This document shows positions 1 through 7,412 of a DNA stretch of 64,000 nucleotides, piece by piece. The translations under genes were made by a program, and so were the position numbers. Source of the stretch: Streptomyces sp. NBC_00554 (GTDB lineage: Bacteria; Actinomycetota; Actinomycetes; Streptomycetales; Streptomycetaceae); the NCBI RefSeq assembly GCF_041431135.1, contig NZ_CP107799.1, forward strand, positions 1,736,001 to 1,800,000, read 5' to 3'. Below the pieces are notes generated by a model, which was not told the DNA's origin, made no database searches, and saw only the letters and a program-made list of their open reading frames with translations. Each line of letters begins with the position of its first letter. Positions within the stretch are counted from its first letter, which is position 1.

Positions 1-553
1 CCAGCTCGGCGCCGATGGGGGCCAGCGCGAGCCAGTTCAGCAGGCCGGCTGCGCATCGCGTACGGAAGATCAGTTCCTGCTCGTCGACTCCGGGAAGGTT
101 CGTCGTCAGCACCCGGAGGGCCTCCCGGCGACTCTGGTCGAACTTGCCGGTCAGCCGCTCCCACCCTTGGGGCGGATCGATGCTGACGCGCGCCACAGTC
201 CGCATCACGGCCAGGTCCTGTCCACCGGCCGCCAGTGCGCGCACCATCGGCCTGGCGAAGGCTGCTGCCACCTCGTGGAGTGTGGAAGTGGAGCCAAGCG
301 AACCGAGTGCCAGGATCTGCGCGTCCAGATACCGTTCCAACGCGTGCTCGATCGCCGAGTCGCACAGCGCTTTCAGCGACCCGAAGTGGTAACTCACCGC
401 GGCGACGTTGGCTCCGGCGCGAGCTGTGATCTCGCGGAGTGTCACGCCCTCCTGGCCTCGTTGCGCGAGCAGCTCCAGGGCGGCCGTCTGCAGGCCGTCC
501 CGCGTGCGCTGACCGGCCTCTCGGCGCAGGTCCGTCTTTTCCTCCCGGGTCAC
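1..553 (-). CDS. TetR/AcrR family regulator, C-terminus cut by window edge
   Basis: Reading the minus strand from a GTG at 553 gives 184 codons with no stop before the window edge. The first ~50 residues form a TetR helix-turn-helix: TRDGLQTAALELLAQRG, then LREITARAGANVAAVSYHFG, the classic recognition-helix signature. The start is placed at GTG because the nearby ATG (ATG-CTG-TGA) stops at once. A perfect 26-bp inverted repeat lies just upstream and a similar degenerate one overlaps the promoter of the divergent gene, so the protein probably represses itself and the SnoaL-like gene. Ligand unknown. Confidence 0.85.
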   Translation of the reverse strand, partial: MTREEKTDLRREAGQRTRDGLQTAALELLAQRGQEGVTLREITARAGANVAAVSYHFGSLKALCDSAIEHALERYLDAQILALGSLGSTSTLHEVAAAFARPMVRALAAGGQDLAVMRTVARVSIDPPQGWERLTGKFDQSRREALRVLTTNLPGVDEQELIFRTRCAAGLLNWLALAPIGAEL

Positions 554-557
554 AGCA

Positions 558-583
558 TGAACTCAAGCAGATGCTTGAGTTCA
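558..583. promoter_or_regulatory. Perfect palindromic operator of the TetR regulator
   Basis: The half-site TGAACTCAAGCA is followed by GA and its exact reverse complement TGCTTGAGTTCA. It sits 5 bp upstream of the tetR GTG, so it is placed for autoregulation. Confidence 0.8.
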
Positions 584-698
584 TTGTCAAACAGTCGCCT
601 CGCGGATCGAGGCGAAACTCGAGCGGAACCGGACCAGCACCCAGCCGCTCCGCGTCCACGCGGTCACCCTCGCGGCGACGCGGGCCGCGCGACCAAAC

Positions 699-742
699 AA
701 CTCAAACATCTGCTTGACAGGTCGCCATCGCCGTCCATAAAT
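699..742 (+). promoter_or_regulatory. Promoter of the SnoaL-like gene with a degenerate second operator
   Basis: TTGACA at 714-719 and ATAAAT at 737-742 are 17 bp apart, a good vegetative-sigma promoter. The -35 is embedded in AACTCAAACA-TC-TGCTTGA (699-717), which keeps 16 core bases of the perfect operator at 558-583. This suggests direct repression of the downstream gene by the divergent TetR protein. Confidence 0.6.
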
Positions 743-827
743 TAAAGCGAGCGTTTGATTTGTCAAGAACGGGGGGGAGACCGGCGACGGATCTCGGATC
801 CCGAGAATCAATCTGGAGGAACACGCC

Positions 828-1463
828 ATGAAGTTGCTCAGCCGGAAGACGATCACCGCCACGGCCGCGATAGCGATCCTGGGTGGTCTTTCCATCGCCG
901 CTGCCCCGACACAGTCCGCAGGCCCCGTCGCCGGCAGCGCGGCGGACCGCGCGGACCTGAGTCCTGGCGCGCTGTCGAAGCTGCCGCTCACGGACCGCCA
1001 CCTGACCAAGCACGAGAGGGCCAATCTCGCGGTCGTCCTGCGCGCGTACCACGTGGCCGAGGGCGACAGCCTGGACGTCAACGCCTTCGTCAACAGCTTC
1101 ACCAAGGACGGCGTCTTCAACGACGTGGTCGCCGGCCAGTCCTATCAGGGCGAGGCGCTCGGGGGCGTTCCGACCTACATGGCCAACCTCTTCCCCGATG
1201 TTCACCGTGAACTCAAGCGCATCACCGTGAACGGCGACGTGGTCAGCATCGAGCTGTCGATCCAGGGCACGTTCGAGGGACCGCTCCAGTCACCCGCAGG
1301 CACCGTCAAGCCGACCGGCGCGAAGGTCGACGTACCGACCGCCGACTTCTGGTACCTGCGCAACGGCAAGGTCGAGAAGTTCAACTGCTTCGTCGGGTAC
1401 TCGAAGATGTACTCCGACATGGGCGTGAACTTCGACTGGGCCTCGGCGGTCAACAAGCCCTGA
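828..1463 (+). CDS. Secreted SnoaL-like (NTF2-fold) protein
   Basis: 211 aa. The N-terminus is a Sec-type signal peptide (KLLSRK, then a hydrophobic run to about residue 30). The rest looks like a SnoaL-like polyketide-cyclase/NTF2 fold: an early helix (NLAVVLRAYHVAEGDSLDVNAFVNSFTKDGVF), a QSYQGEALGG loop and a C-terminal strand with LRNGKVEKFNCF. The start is supported by CTGGAGGA 7 bp upstream of ATG 828. It is transcribed from the promoter at 714-742, under likely control of the divergent TetR gene. Members of this fold include cyclases, isomerases and non-catalytic binders; the substrate cannot be told. Confidence 0.75.
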   Translation: MKLLSRKTITATAAIAILGGLSIAAAPTQSAGPVAGSAADRADLSPGALSKLPLTDRHLTKHERANLAVVLRAYHVAEGDSLDVNAFVNSFTKDGVFNDVVAGQSYQGEALGGVPTYMANLFPDVHRELKRITVNGDVVSIELSIQGTFEGPLQSPAGTVKPTGAKVDVPTADFWYLRNGKVEKFNCFVGYSKMYSDMGVNFDWASAVNKP

Positions 1464-1472
1464 GCTGTTCCC

Positions 1473-1515
1473 CGGCGGGTGACGCCCGGCGCTACGGGCC
1501 GCGCATCACCCGCCG
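1473..1515 (+). terminator. Stem-loop terminator after the SnoaL-like gene
   Basis: CGGCGGGTGA (1473-1482) pairs perfectly with TCACCCGCCG (1506-1515), and a smaller GCCCG/CGGGC hairpin sits in the loop. It begins 10 bp after the stop codon. Confidence 0.65.
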
Positions 1516-1638
1516 ACCGCTACGGGCCGGGCCGCGCATCACGCGACCGAGCCTGACTGCCGGCACACCGTTGCCGGACAACACCGCAAGCCAGTACAGA
1601 CCCACAGGTTCATCCTGTGGCTACGAGCATTCGCTGCC

Positions 1639-2694
1639 CTACTCCGGCAAGGTGACCGCGCCCAGCTCGATCAGGGCCTCCGCGGTTGCCACGATGGTGT
1701 CCCTGACGTCCAGGGGCTCCCAGCCAAGGACGGAACTGGCCTTCTCGTGGCTGATGTTGGGGATCCGGCCCTCCAGAACGGCGGCGTCCTTCAGCGCGGG
1801 CTCGGTCTTCGCACCCTCGCGTACCTGCTCGATGGTCAGTTCCGTCGCGGGCAGCCGGTCGGCCGCGGCGGGGAATTGCTCGCGAAGGATGTTCGCGATC
1901 TTGAACAGGCTCGATGATCCACTGTTGGCGAGGAATCGCTCGCCCGCCGCCTTCGGGTGCAGCATCGCGCGCAGATGCAGGTCCACGACGTCACGCACGT
2001 CGACGACGCCGAAGTTCCAGACCGGCACCACGGACAGCGCGCCGGCCATGAGGGCCTTGACCAGTCCGATGGAGCCCGAGGGCCGGTCCACGAGCTGGGG
2101 GCCGAAGATGCCCGTGGGATTGACGACCGCCAGCTCAATGCCCCCGTTGGTCTTGACGTAGTCCCACGCCGCAGTCTCGGCCAGCACCTTCGACTTGTGG
2201 TAGGCGGGCAGCCCGGGGGTGTCCGGGTCGGTCCAGTTCTCCTCCGTGTAGTGGTTGTCGGGCGTCAGGGTGTACCCGACCGCGGCGAAGGAGGACGTCA
2301 TCACGACCCGAGGGATCCCGGCGTCGCGGGCGGCGGCGATCACCCGCAGTGCGCCGTCGCGGGCGGGGAGGATGACCTCGTCCTCCGTCTCGGGAGGAGT
2401 GGGCGGGAAGGGCGACGCGTGGTGCAGGACGTGCGCGATCCCGTCCATGGCCTGCGCCCAGCCATCGTCGGCGCTGAGGTCCGCGACCGCGAACTCCAGC
2501 AGGTCCGACCGATCGACTCCGGCCTGCCGGAGCGCCTCCAGCACTTGAGCCTCCTGCGCGGGCCCCCGGACCGCCGCCCGGATGCGATGACCCTCGCGCA
2601 ACAGGCGGACGACCGTGTGGGAGCCGACGAAACCGCTGCCGCCGGTGACCAGCACCTTCTCGTCTTCGGGGAATGAGAGGTCTTCTGTGTTCAT
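1639..2694 (-). CDS. NAD-dependent epimerase/dehydratase-type aldehyde/ketone reductase
   Basis: 351 aa, extended short-chain dehydrogenase fold. The Rossmann motif VTGGSGFVGSHTV is near residue 16 and the catalytic YHKSK (YxxxK) near residue 165, preceded by VMTSSFAAVGY. The family resembles dihydroflavonol-4-reductase-like aldehyde reductases that use NADP(H) on small carbonyl compounds. It is divergent from the TetR gene at 3087, and the shared intergenic region carries two perfect operator palindromes plus a third related one, so the pair is probably a substrate-inducible unit. Confidence 0.8.
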   Translation of the reverse strand: MNTEDLSFPEDEKVLVTGGSGFVGSHTVVRLLREGHRIRAAVRGPAQEAQVLEALRQAGVDRSDLLEFAVADLSADDGWAQAMDGIAHVLHHASPFPPTPPETEDEVILPARDGALRVIAAARDAGIPRVVMTSSFAAVGYTLTPDNHYTEENWTDPDTPGLPAYHKSKVLAETAAWDYVKTNGGIELAVVNPTGIFGPQLVDRPSGSIGLVKALMAGALSVVPVWNFGVVDVRDVVDLHLRAMLHPKAAGERFLANSGSSSLFKIANILREQFPAAADRLPATELTIEQVREGAKTEPALKDAAVLEGRIPNISHEKASSVLGWEPLDVRDTIVATAEALIELGAVTLPE

Positions 2695-2872
2695 TGCGCT
2701 CAGTCCTTCACAGTGGAGTGGTGCCCGCGCCGAAGGGCTGCTGGTTCAGCCTTTGCCCGTCGGGCGCCAGAAGGTTGTTTTCGAGGTCCGACTCCGCGCC
2801 GGTGGACAGTCGGCGCACCACGGCGAACAGCCACGGGGTGCCCGGGAGGCTGTCGCGGGGCCATATCGTTAT

Positions 2873-2918
2873 CCGGAATACGTTCCGGTAAGACCAAGTT
2901 AACCGGAATGCGTTCCGG
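2873..2918. promoter_or_regulatory. Pair of CCGGAATnCGTTCCGG operators
   Basis: CCGGAATACGTTCCGG (2873-2888) and CCGGAATGCGTTCCGG (2903-2918) are palindromes with centres exactly 30 bp apart, about three helical turns. They lie between the reductase and the divergent TetR gene and are the obvious binding sites of that regulator. Confidence 0.75.
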
Positions 2919-3057
2919 ATGCAAGCGGGACTCGACAGGGCCGCGAATGGAAGTCCGGGCGCGGGCAGGGCACACCCCGCACCGCGGGAGCCGACTCCCG
3001 GCCGCCCGACCTGCGGCCCTGGCCCACGCCCGTCCGCCTGGGAGTTAGCATGCAAAT

Positions 3058-3069
3058 GGAATAGATTCC
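3058..3069. promoter_or_regulatory. Third, shorter TetR operator
   Basis: GGAATAGATTCC is a perfect 5+2+5 palindrome matching 10 of 12 bases of the core GGAATACGTTCC of the two upstream operators. It ends 17 bp before the GTG at 3087, so it suits autoregulation. Confidence 0.5.
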
Positions 3070-3086
3070 GCTTCCTAGGGGTGACT

Positions 3087-3665
3087 GTGACCGGAACCGA
3101 GACGACTCAGCGCAGACCGCGCGCGGACGGGCAGCGCAATCGCGCCCGCATCCTCGAGGCGGCACTGCGCCTGTTCGTCGAGCGGGGTCCCGACGTCCCC
3201 TTCACCGAGATCGCCAAACAGGCCGGCGTCGGTGTCGGCACCGTCTACCGCCACTTCCCGGCCCGCGAAGACCTCATCGAGGCGGCCTACCGCTCGGAAC
3301 TGGATGCCGTCTGCGCCGGGGCCGTAGAACTGCTGGAGCAGGTGCCACCCCAAGACGCCCTGCGGATCTGGATGGACCGGTTCGTCGACTACTGGGCCAC
3401 CAAGATCGGCCTGACGGAGGCGCTCGAAGCCGTCGTGGCCGCGGGCAGGGACCCGTTCGCACAGAGCCGCGGGCTGGTCGACGAAGCCGTCGGCACGCTG
3501 CTGGCGGCAACCGCGGCGGCGGGGGCCACGCGTCCCGAGATCGAAGCGGACGATGTGGTGGTGGCCCTCAGCGGTATCGCCATGGTCGCGCCTGTGCTCG
3601 AGGACCACGATCAGGTGAGCCGGGTGCTCGACCTCCTTTACGAGGGAATCCGCGTCCGGCCCTGA
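3087..3665 (+). CDS. TetR/AcrR family regulator
   Basis: 192 aa from GTG 3087, chosen because AGGGG at 3076-3080 gives 6-bp spacing; GTG 3081 would sit directly on that site. Residues ~15-60 are the DNA-binding domain (NRARILEAALRLFVERG, FTEIAKQAGVGVGTVYRHFP). The C-terminal half is a typical all-helical ligand/dimer domain. Three related palindromes lie in the intergenic region shared with the divergent reductase. It probably represses both genes until a reactive carbonyl or similar ligand binds; the ligand is unknown. Confidence 0.85.
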   Translation: MTGTETTQRRPRADGQRNRARILEAALRLFVERGPDVPFTEIAKQAGVGVGTVYRHFPAREDLIEAAYRSELDAVCAGAVELLEQVPPQDALRIWMDRFVDYWATKIGLTEALEAVVAAGRDPFAQSRGLVDEAVGTLLAATAAAGATRPEIEADDVVVALSGIAMVAPVLEDHDQVSRVLDLLYEGIRVRP

Positions 3666-3701
3666 GCGGCAGGGGTGAGGATCGGTGAAGTCCAGGGATC
3701 C

Positions 3702-3912
3702 TCACTGCGGTTGTCGTCCTCGTCCAAGCCGGGCGCGTCCGGGTGGTCGCGTGGCGGCGGCGAAGTCGCCCCAGTCGAAGTCCTCCTGGTGGGTGAGGGC
3801 GTGGACGCCGCCGCTGAGGACGGCTCCGATGCCTGCGCCGATGCACATCGTGCAGTTGCCGGAGCGGTTGGCGGGGTCGTACCGACCGGGTCTAGCTGTT
3901 GCCGACGTGATG
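3702..3912 (-). pseudogene. C-terminal remnant of an RHS/polymorphic-toxin-like protein
   Basis: An open frame without a start codon reads RYDPANRSGNCTMCIGAGIG, then AVLSGGVHALTHQEDFDWGDFAAA, and stops at 3702. The tract resembles the hydrophobic glycine-rich segment after the core of RHS-repeat proteins (IGAGIGAVxGG...DFDWG). Upstream the frame runs straight into the stop codon of the methyltransferase. I read it as debris of a larger toxin gene; the match is from pattern memory only. Confidence 0.35.
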
Positions 3913-3914
3913 CT

Positions 3915-4694
3915 TCACAGCAGTCGGACGCGCAGTACGCCGGTCAGCATCGGGAGAGTGAACGCGCCGCCGGCGGTCTCAGGTCTGCTCGCGAGGAAAG
4001 CGCGGATCCGGCCCAGTGTGGCTTCTTGTTCCTGTTCTGGCATGACCAGTACCCCCGCGCGCGTTGCGATGGTCGCGACGAGGGAGTCGGCGGTGCGGCG
4101 CTGCCCGTGCGCGAACTCGGCCTGCTCCGGCGAGCCGAACCGGGCAGCCACGCCAGTCTTTGGAAGGTGCATGTCCGCCGTCTCGGCGCGCCAACTGGTG
4201 GGCGTGTCACGCGGGCCGATGGCCGCGCTCCCGCTGACCCGCGCGAGCCCGGCAACCCACTCAACCCCGTCGTCCATGACGTTCCACAGTCCGGCCAGGA
4301 TCCCCCCGGGGGCGAGGACCCTGGCGATCTCGGGTCCCGCGACGGCCATGTCGAACCAATGCATGGCGTTGCCGGCCAGCACGGCATCAACGGACGAGTC
4401 CGGCAGCGGTATCTCCTCGGCGCTACCCGGCAGGGCACGCACAGCCGGCAGCGAGCGGCACAGTTCGGCCAGCATCGCCGGGTCGGGCTCGACCGCGATG
4501 ACTTCGGAACCCAGCGCGACCAGTGTGGCGGTTAGCTTGCCGGTTCCAGCGCCGAGGTCGAGCACGCGCGGGCCGGGCGCGGGCTCCAGCGCCCAACGCA
4601 CCGCAGCCTGCGCGTAGTCCGGACGATGCTCGGCGTATTCGACTGCCGCTGCGCCGAACGACGAAGCGTCGAGGAGCCGTTCGTCCTGATCCAT
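3915..4694 (-). CDS. Class I SAM-dependent methyltransferase
   Basis: 259 aa. Motif I is VLDLGAGTGKLT (~residues 45-56), the acidic end of strand 2 is VEPDP, and post-motif I contains LPLPDSSVDAVLAGNAMHWFD followed by LAPGGILAGLWN. This is the arrangement of small-molecule methyltransferases of the UbiE/Methyltransf_11 type. No neighbour indicates a substrate. Confidence 0.75.
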   Translation of the reverse strand: MDQDERLLDASSFGAAAVEYAEHRPDYAQAAVRWALEPAPGPRVLDLGAGTGKLTATLVALGSEVIAVEPDPAMLAELCRSLPAVRALPGSAEEIPLPDSSVDAVLAGNAMHWFDMAVAGPEIARVLAPGGILAGLWNVMDDGVEWVAGLARVSGSAAIGPRDTPTSWRAETADMHLPKTGVAARFGSPEQAEFAHGQRRTADSLVATIATRAGVLVMPEQEQEATLGRIRAFLASRPETAGGAFTLPMLTGVLRVRLL

Positions 4695-5210
4695 ACGGAT
4701 ACGCTATCGGCGCTGTTGACGGTCGACCAGCCCTCCTCACCACGTCGGCGGCGGCCACCCGATAGCGCTGCTAAAGGGTGTGTTGCATGGGCGGAGACCA
4801 CAAGGACCTGCTGGACCGTGCCCGACAGCGTCGCCGCTCTGAGTACCTGCTGTCTCTCCACTTCCCCCGGTCAGGCATGAACTCCGCGGCGTCGAGGAGG
4901 AGTTGGACCGTCGCCTGGGTCCGGGAAACACGGAGGTGGTCGGTGGCGCCGGTCATGGGCTTGCCGAAGGCTCTGGAGGCAGCTGCGCGGGTGCGGATCG
5001 TCGAGCTGAACGGGGAGGCGGAGGCCGAGGCGACGCTCGCCAGCCCCCCCTCGCCTTACAGCCTTCCCCACAGGCGCGGCCCCCGCACGGTCCGAGCATC
5101 CCGCCCAGACGCTGTCCGGCCCCCTGCGGGGCGCCGCCGCCTGGGGGCCGCCGTCTTCTCCCCAGTTGGCGCGGCGCCATTCGCCGCCTCTCGTAGTGGG
5201 GCAGAGACCC
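4695..5210. other. 516-bp gap with unassigned coding-like minus-strand fragment
   Basis: No intact gene is recognised. A minus-strand stretch at about 4865-5025 has strong third-position GC and reads AFGKPMTGATDHLRVSRTQ..LLLDAAEFMPDRGKW, but it has no convincing family match or ribosome binding site. It could be a decayed gene. Confidence 0.35.
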
Positions 5211-6674
5211 TCAGGGAGCAATTCCGACGCCGTCGATGCGGCTCCAGTTTTTCTCCTGGGCCGCGGTCATGGCCGGCCAGACGAGCCCGCCCGGCCGTGC
5301 GTTGACCCGTGAGGCGTACGAGCCCGGGTGGAAGCCCGGATCGTAGAAGCAGCCGGTGCCGTATGTGCGGTCGAACGCCGCGCAGGATGCCGCGATCGAC
5401 CGGGGCGTCGGCTTCTTTCCGGTGCGCACCCACGTGTTCAGGGCGGAGATGGAGTTGGCGTACTCGGAGTTGCTCAGCCCGCTGTGCTCGCTCTCTCCGG
5501 TGAACGTCTGCACCAAGTGCCTTTCCCGGTGCGCGCCTTGGAGGGCGGCTCGGTAGGCCGCCTCGTGTTCGACGAATGCCGTTGGGTCGTCGATGGCGTG
5601 GAGGGTGAGGACCGGGATGGAGACCTTGCCGGTGAGGTCGCTGTCGTAGGACAGGTCCCGTACGGCGGTCGGGTCGGCGGAGAACCGCTCTACGCCGGCG
5701 TTGAGCGCCTTGTCGTCATGTGAACCGGAGTACCGCACACCCTGGTTGCTGAACGGATTGCGGTCGCCCAGCCGGTTGTGCACGATGTCGCGGAAGGTGA
5801 AGGTCGCGAACCGCAGGTGCGACTCCAGGGTGCGCTCGGGGATCTTTGTGACGGCGAGGATGTCGTCGAGGTTCCGCTGCTGCAGCACGGTCCGCTCCTG
5901 TGGGGCGGAAGCAAATCCCGTGCATTCCTGCAGGCGGGCGCGGAGCCCGGCGGCCGTCATGGTCGAGTCGGCGCGCAGCCCTTGCCACAGCGGGTACTGA
6001 GGCTCGCTGGGACGCGGGTGGTTCTGGCAGTAGTACTGGTAGACCACGCGCAGGTCGACCCGGTAGTCGTAGCCGCGTGAGCCGCCGCCGAGGACGCCGT
6101 TGGTGAGCAGGGCTCCGTCGTACGGGCCGTTCTTCTTCCCGTAGGTCTCCACGACCTTGGCGGCGACGTTCCCGCCCCAGGACTGGCCGTGCACGTAGGT
6201 CCGCTTCGGCTTGCCGAACTCCTCGACGAACAGGCGGCGCAGGTTCTCGGTGTCGGCGGCCGCCATCCGGGTGCCGTAGCCACCGCGACGATAGGACGAG
6301 CCGGCCCAGGCGTAGCCCTCGTCCACCATGACCGACCAGCGGTCCAGATCGTCGACGCTGCGGCCGGGATCAGAGCCTTCACCGAGGTCGGGACCGCCGT
6401 GGGCGTGCACGACGAGCGAACCGTTCCATGTCTTGGGGATGGCGATCGCGTAGTAGGCCCCGTTGGCGTCCTGGCCGGTGTAGCACGTTGCCTTTTCCGC
6501 CAGGCTTGACGGGCATGCGGTGGATACCGGCCCGCCCGCATCCGCGTGAGCCGAAGGTGTGCTCGTGAGTGCGCCGATGACCACCCCCGCAAGGCAGGCT
6601 GCCAGCCCCACCCGGCGCTGCTTACCGGACCGGAACCAGTTGGGGATACGTGCGAGCGTTCTGGACCTGTCCAA
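5211..6674 (-). CDS. Secreted alpha/beta-hydrolase
   Basis: 487 aa with a signal peptide (arginine-rich start, hydrophobic residues ~22-38, cut after SAHA). The nucleophile elbow is GQSWGG (~residue 164), which is a GxSxG serine hydrolase signature. A candidate Asp is in LHAIDDPTAF (~residue 371) and a candidate His in GESEHSGLS (~residue 407). Conserved cysteines (CPSSL..CYTG, CAAF..GCFYDPG) suggest an exported disulfide-bonded enzyme. The substrate is unclear; esterase or peptidase activity on plant or cell-wall material is possible. It is monocistronic. Confidence 0.7.
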   Translation of the reverse strand: MDRSRTLARIPNWFRSGKQRRVGLAACLAGVVIGALTSTPSAHADAGGPVSTACPSSLAEKATCYTGQDANGAYYAIAIPKTWNGSLVVHAHGGPDLGEGSDPGRSVDDLDRWSVMVDEGYAWAGSSYRRGGYGTRMAAADTENLRRLFVEEFGKPKRTYVHGQSWGGNVAAKVVETYGKKNGPYDGALLTNGVLGGGSRGYDYRVDLRVVYQYYCQNHPRPSEPQYPLWQGLRADSTMTAAGLRARLQECTGFASAPQERTVLQQRNLDDILAVTKIPERTLESHLRFATFTFRDIVHNRLGDRNPFSNQGVRYSGSHDDKALNAGVERFSADPTAVRDLSYDSDLTGKVSIPVLTLHAIDDPTAFVEHEAAYRAALQGAHRERHLVQTFTGESEHSGLSNSEYANSISALNTWVRTGKKPTPRSIAASCAAFDRTYGTGCFYDPGFHPGSYASRVNARPGGLVWPAMTAAQEKNWSRIDGVGIAP

Positions 6675-6779
6675 GGTGCGGCTCCCTGTCCTCGCGGGCG
6701 CACCGTTGCGCCGCGAGTCGTGATGCTAAGGAGGCTGCGGCCGAGGAACCACGTTCTTGATCATTATGTTCATAGTGTT

Positions 6780-6917
6780 CGCACAGCACTGCGCCGTCCC
6801 ACGGGCCGAATGTGGACCGGCCGTGGTGCCGTCGGAGGGGTGCCCGCGAAGGACCACCGCAACTACTTCGACTTCCACATCAACCACGTAAGGATCTCGC
6901 GGTGGAGCCGATACTGA
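6780..6917 (+). pseudogene. Toxin-like C-terminal tail overlapping a small gene
   Basis: The frame ending at 6917 reads VPAKDHRNYFDFHINHVRIS near its end and overlaps the following GTG start by 16 bp. A short charged tail overlapping a small acidic gene is the arrangement of a polymorphic toxin end and its immunity gene. No intact toxin exists upstream. This is inference from arrangement. Confidence 0.25.
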
Positions 6918-7264
6918 TTGACCGCTCGTCCTGGCCGCAGGACGGCAGGATCGGCCGTATCACCGCAGGCGAGTACGCAGGGTCCTATCTGCTCCTCGCC
7001 GCGGAGATCAATGACTTATGGGCCTTCTACATCAGTGAAGACCCGAGAGCCGGAAAGGTCGACGAGCTCGCAGCCGACGACTTCTGGGCAACAGAGGGGG
7101 ACACACCTCGTCTTGTCGAGGAGATGGCGGTTGACTGGGCCGACGAATCGCAGGACGCGGCACTGGAGAAGGAGATCTTCGACATCCGCAGCGAATGGCA
7201 CAAACGGCGCCGTAGAGGCTCCATCATCCGGTCACTGTTCCGACGTCCGGAACAGTCCGGCTGA
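6902..7264 (+). CDS. Small acidic protein, possible orphan immunity protein
   Basis: 120 aa from GTG 6902. AAGGA at 6890-6894 is 7 bp upstream, better than any earlier start. There is no signal peptide; the sequence starts VEPILIDRSSWPQDGRIGRI, has an acidic middle (DELAADDFW, MAVDWADESQD) and a basic tail (KRRRRGSIIRSLFRR). I do not recognise a named family. Size, acidity and the overlapping upstream toxin-like tail suggest an orphan immunity gene left after loss of its toxin. Confidence 0.5.
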   Translation: MEPILIDRSSWPQDGRIGRITAGEYAGSYLLLAAEINDLWAFYISEDPRAGKVDELAADDFWATEGDTPRLVEEMAVDWADESQDAALEKEIFDIRSEWHKRRRRGSIIRSLFRRPEQSG

Positions 7265-7412
7265 TCCACCTTGGGGCCACCGGCCGGAGCGGGCTTCCGG
7301 CCGGTGGCCCCACTCGCAGCAGCGGCCGCACAACCAGCCGTACCAGGCACCCCGGCTGCACCCTCGTCAGCACCCGGATCCCGTCGCAGCCGAACGCTCC
7401 TCCTGCAAGCGG

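Noticed and set aside
1483..1540. Short direct repeat GCTACGGGCC-GCGCATCAC as a mobile element end
   Set aside because: The two copies are explained by the terminator stem and its flank; no transposase or target duplication is seen.
4778..5305. Plus-strand 175-codon frame between methyltransferase and hydrolase
   Set aside because: Third-position GC is good only in a short piece, there is no ribosome binding site or domain, and the end overlaps the hydrolase gene antisense.
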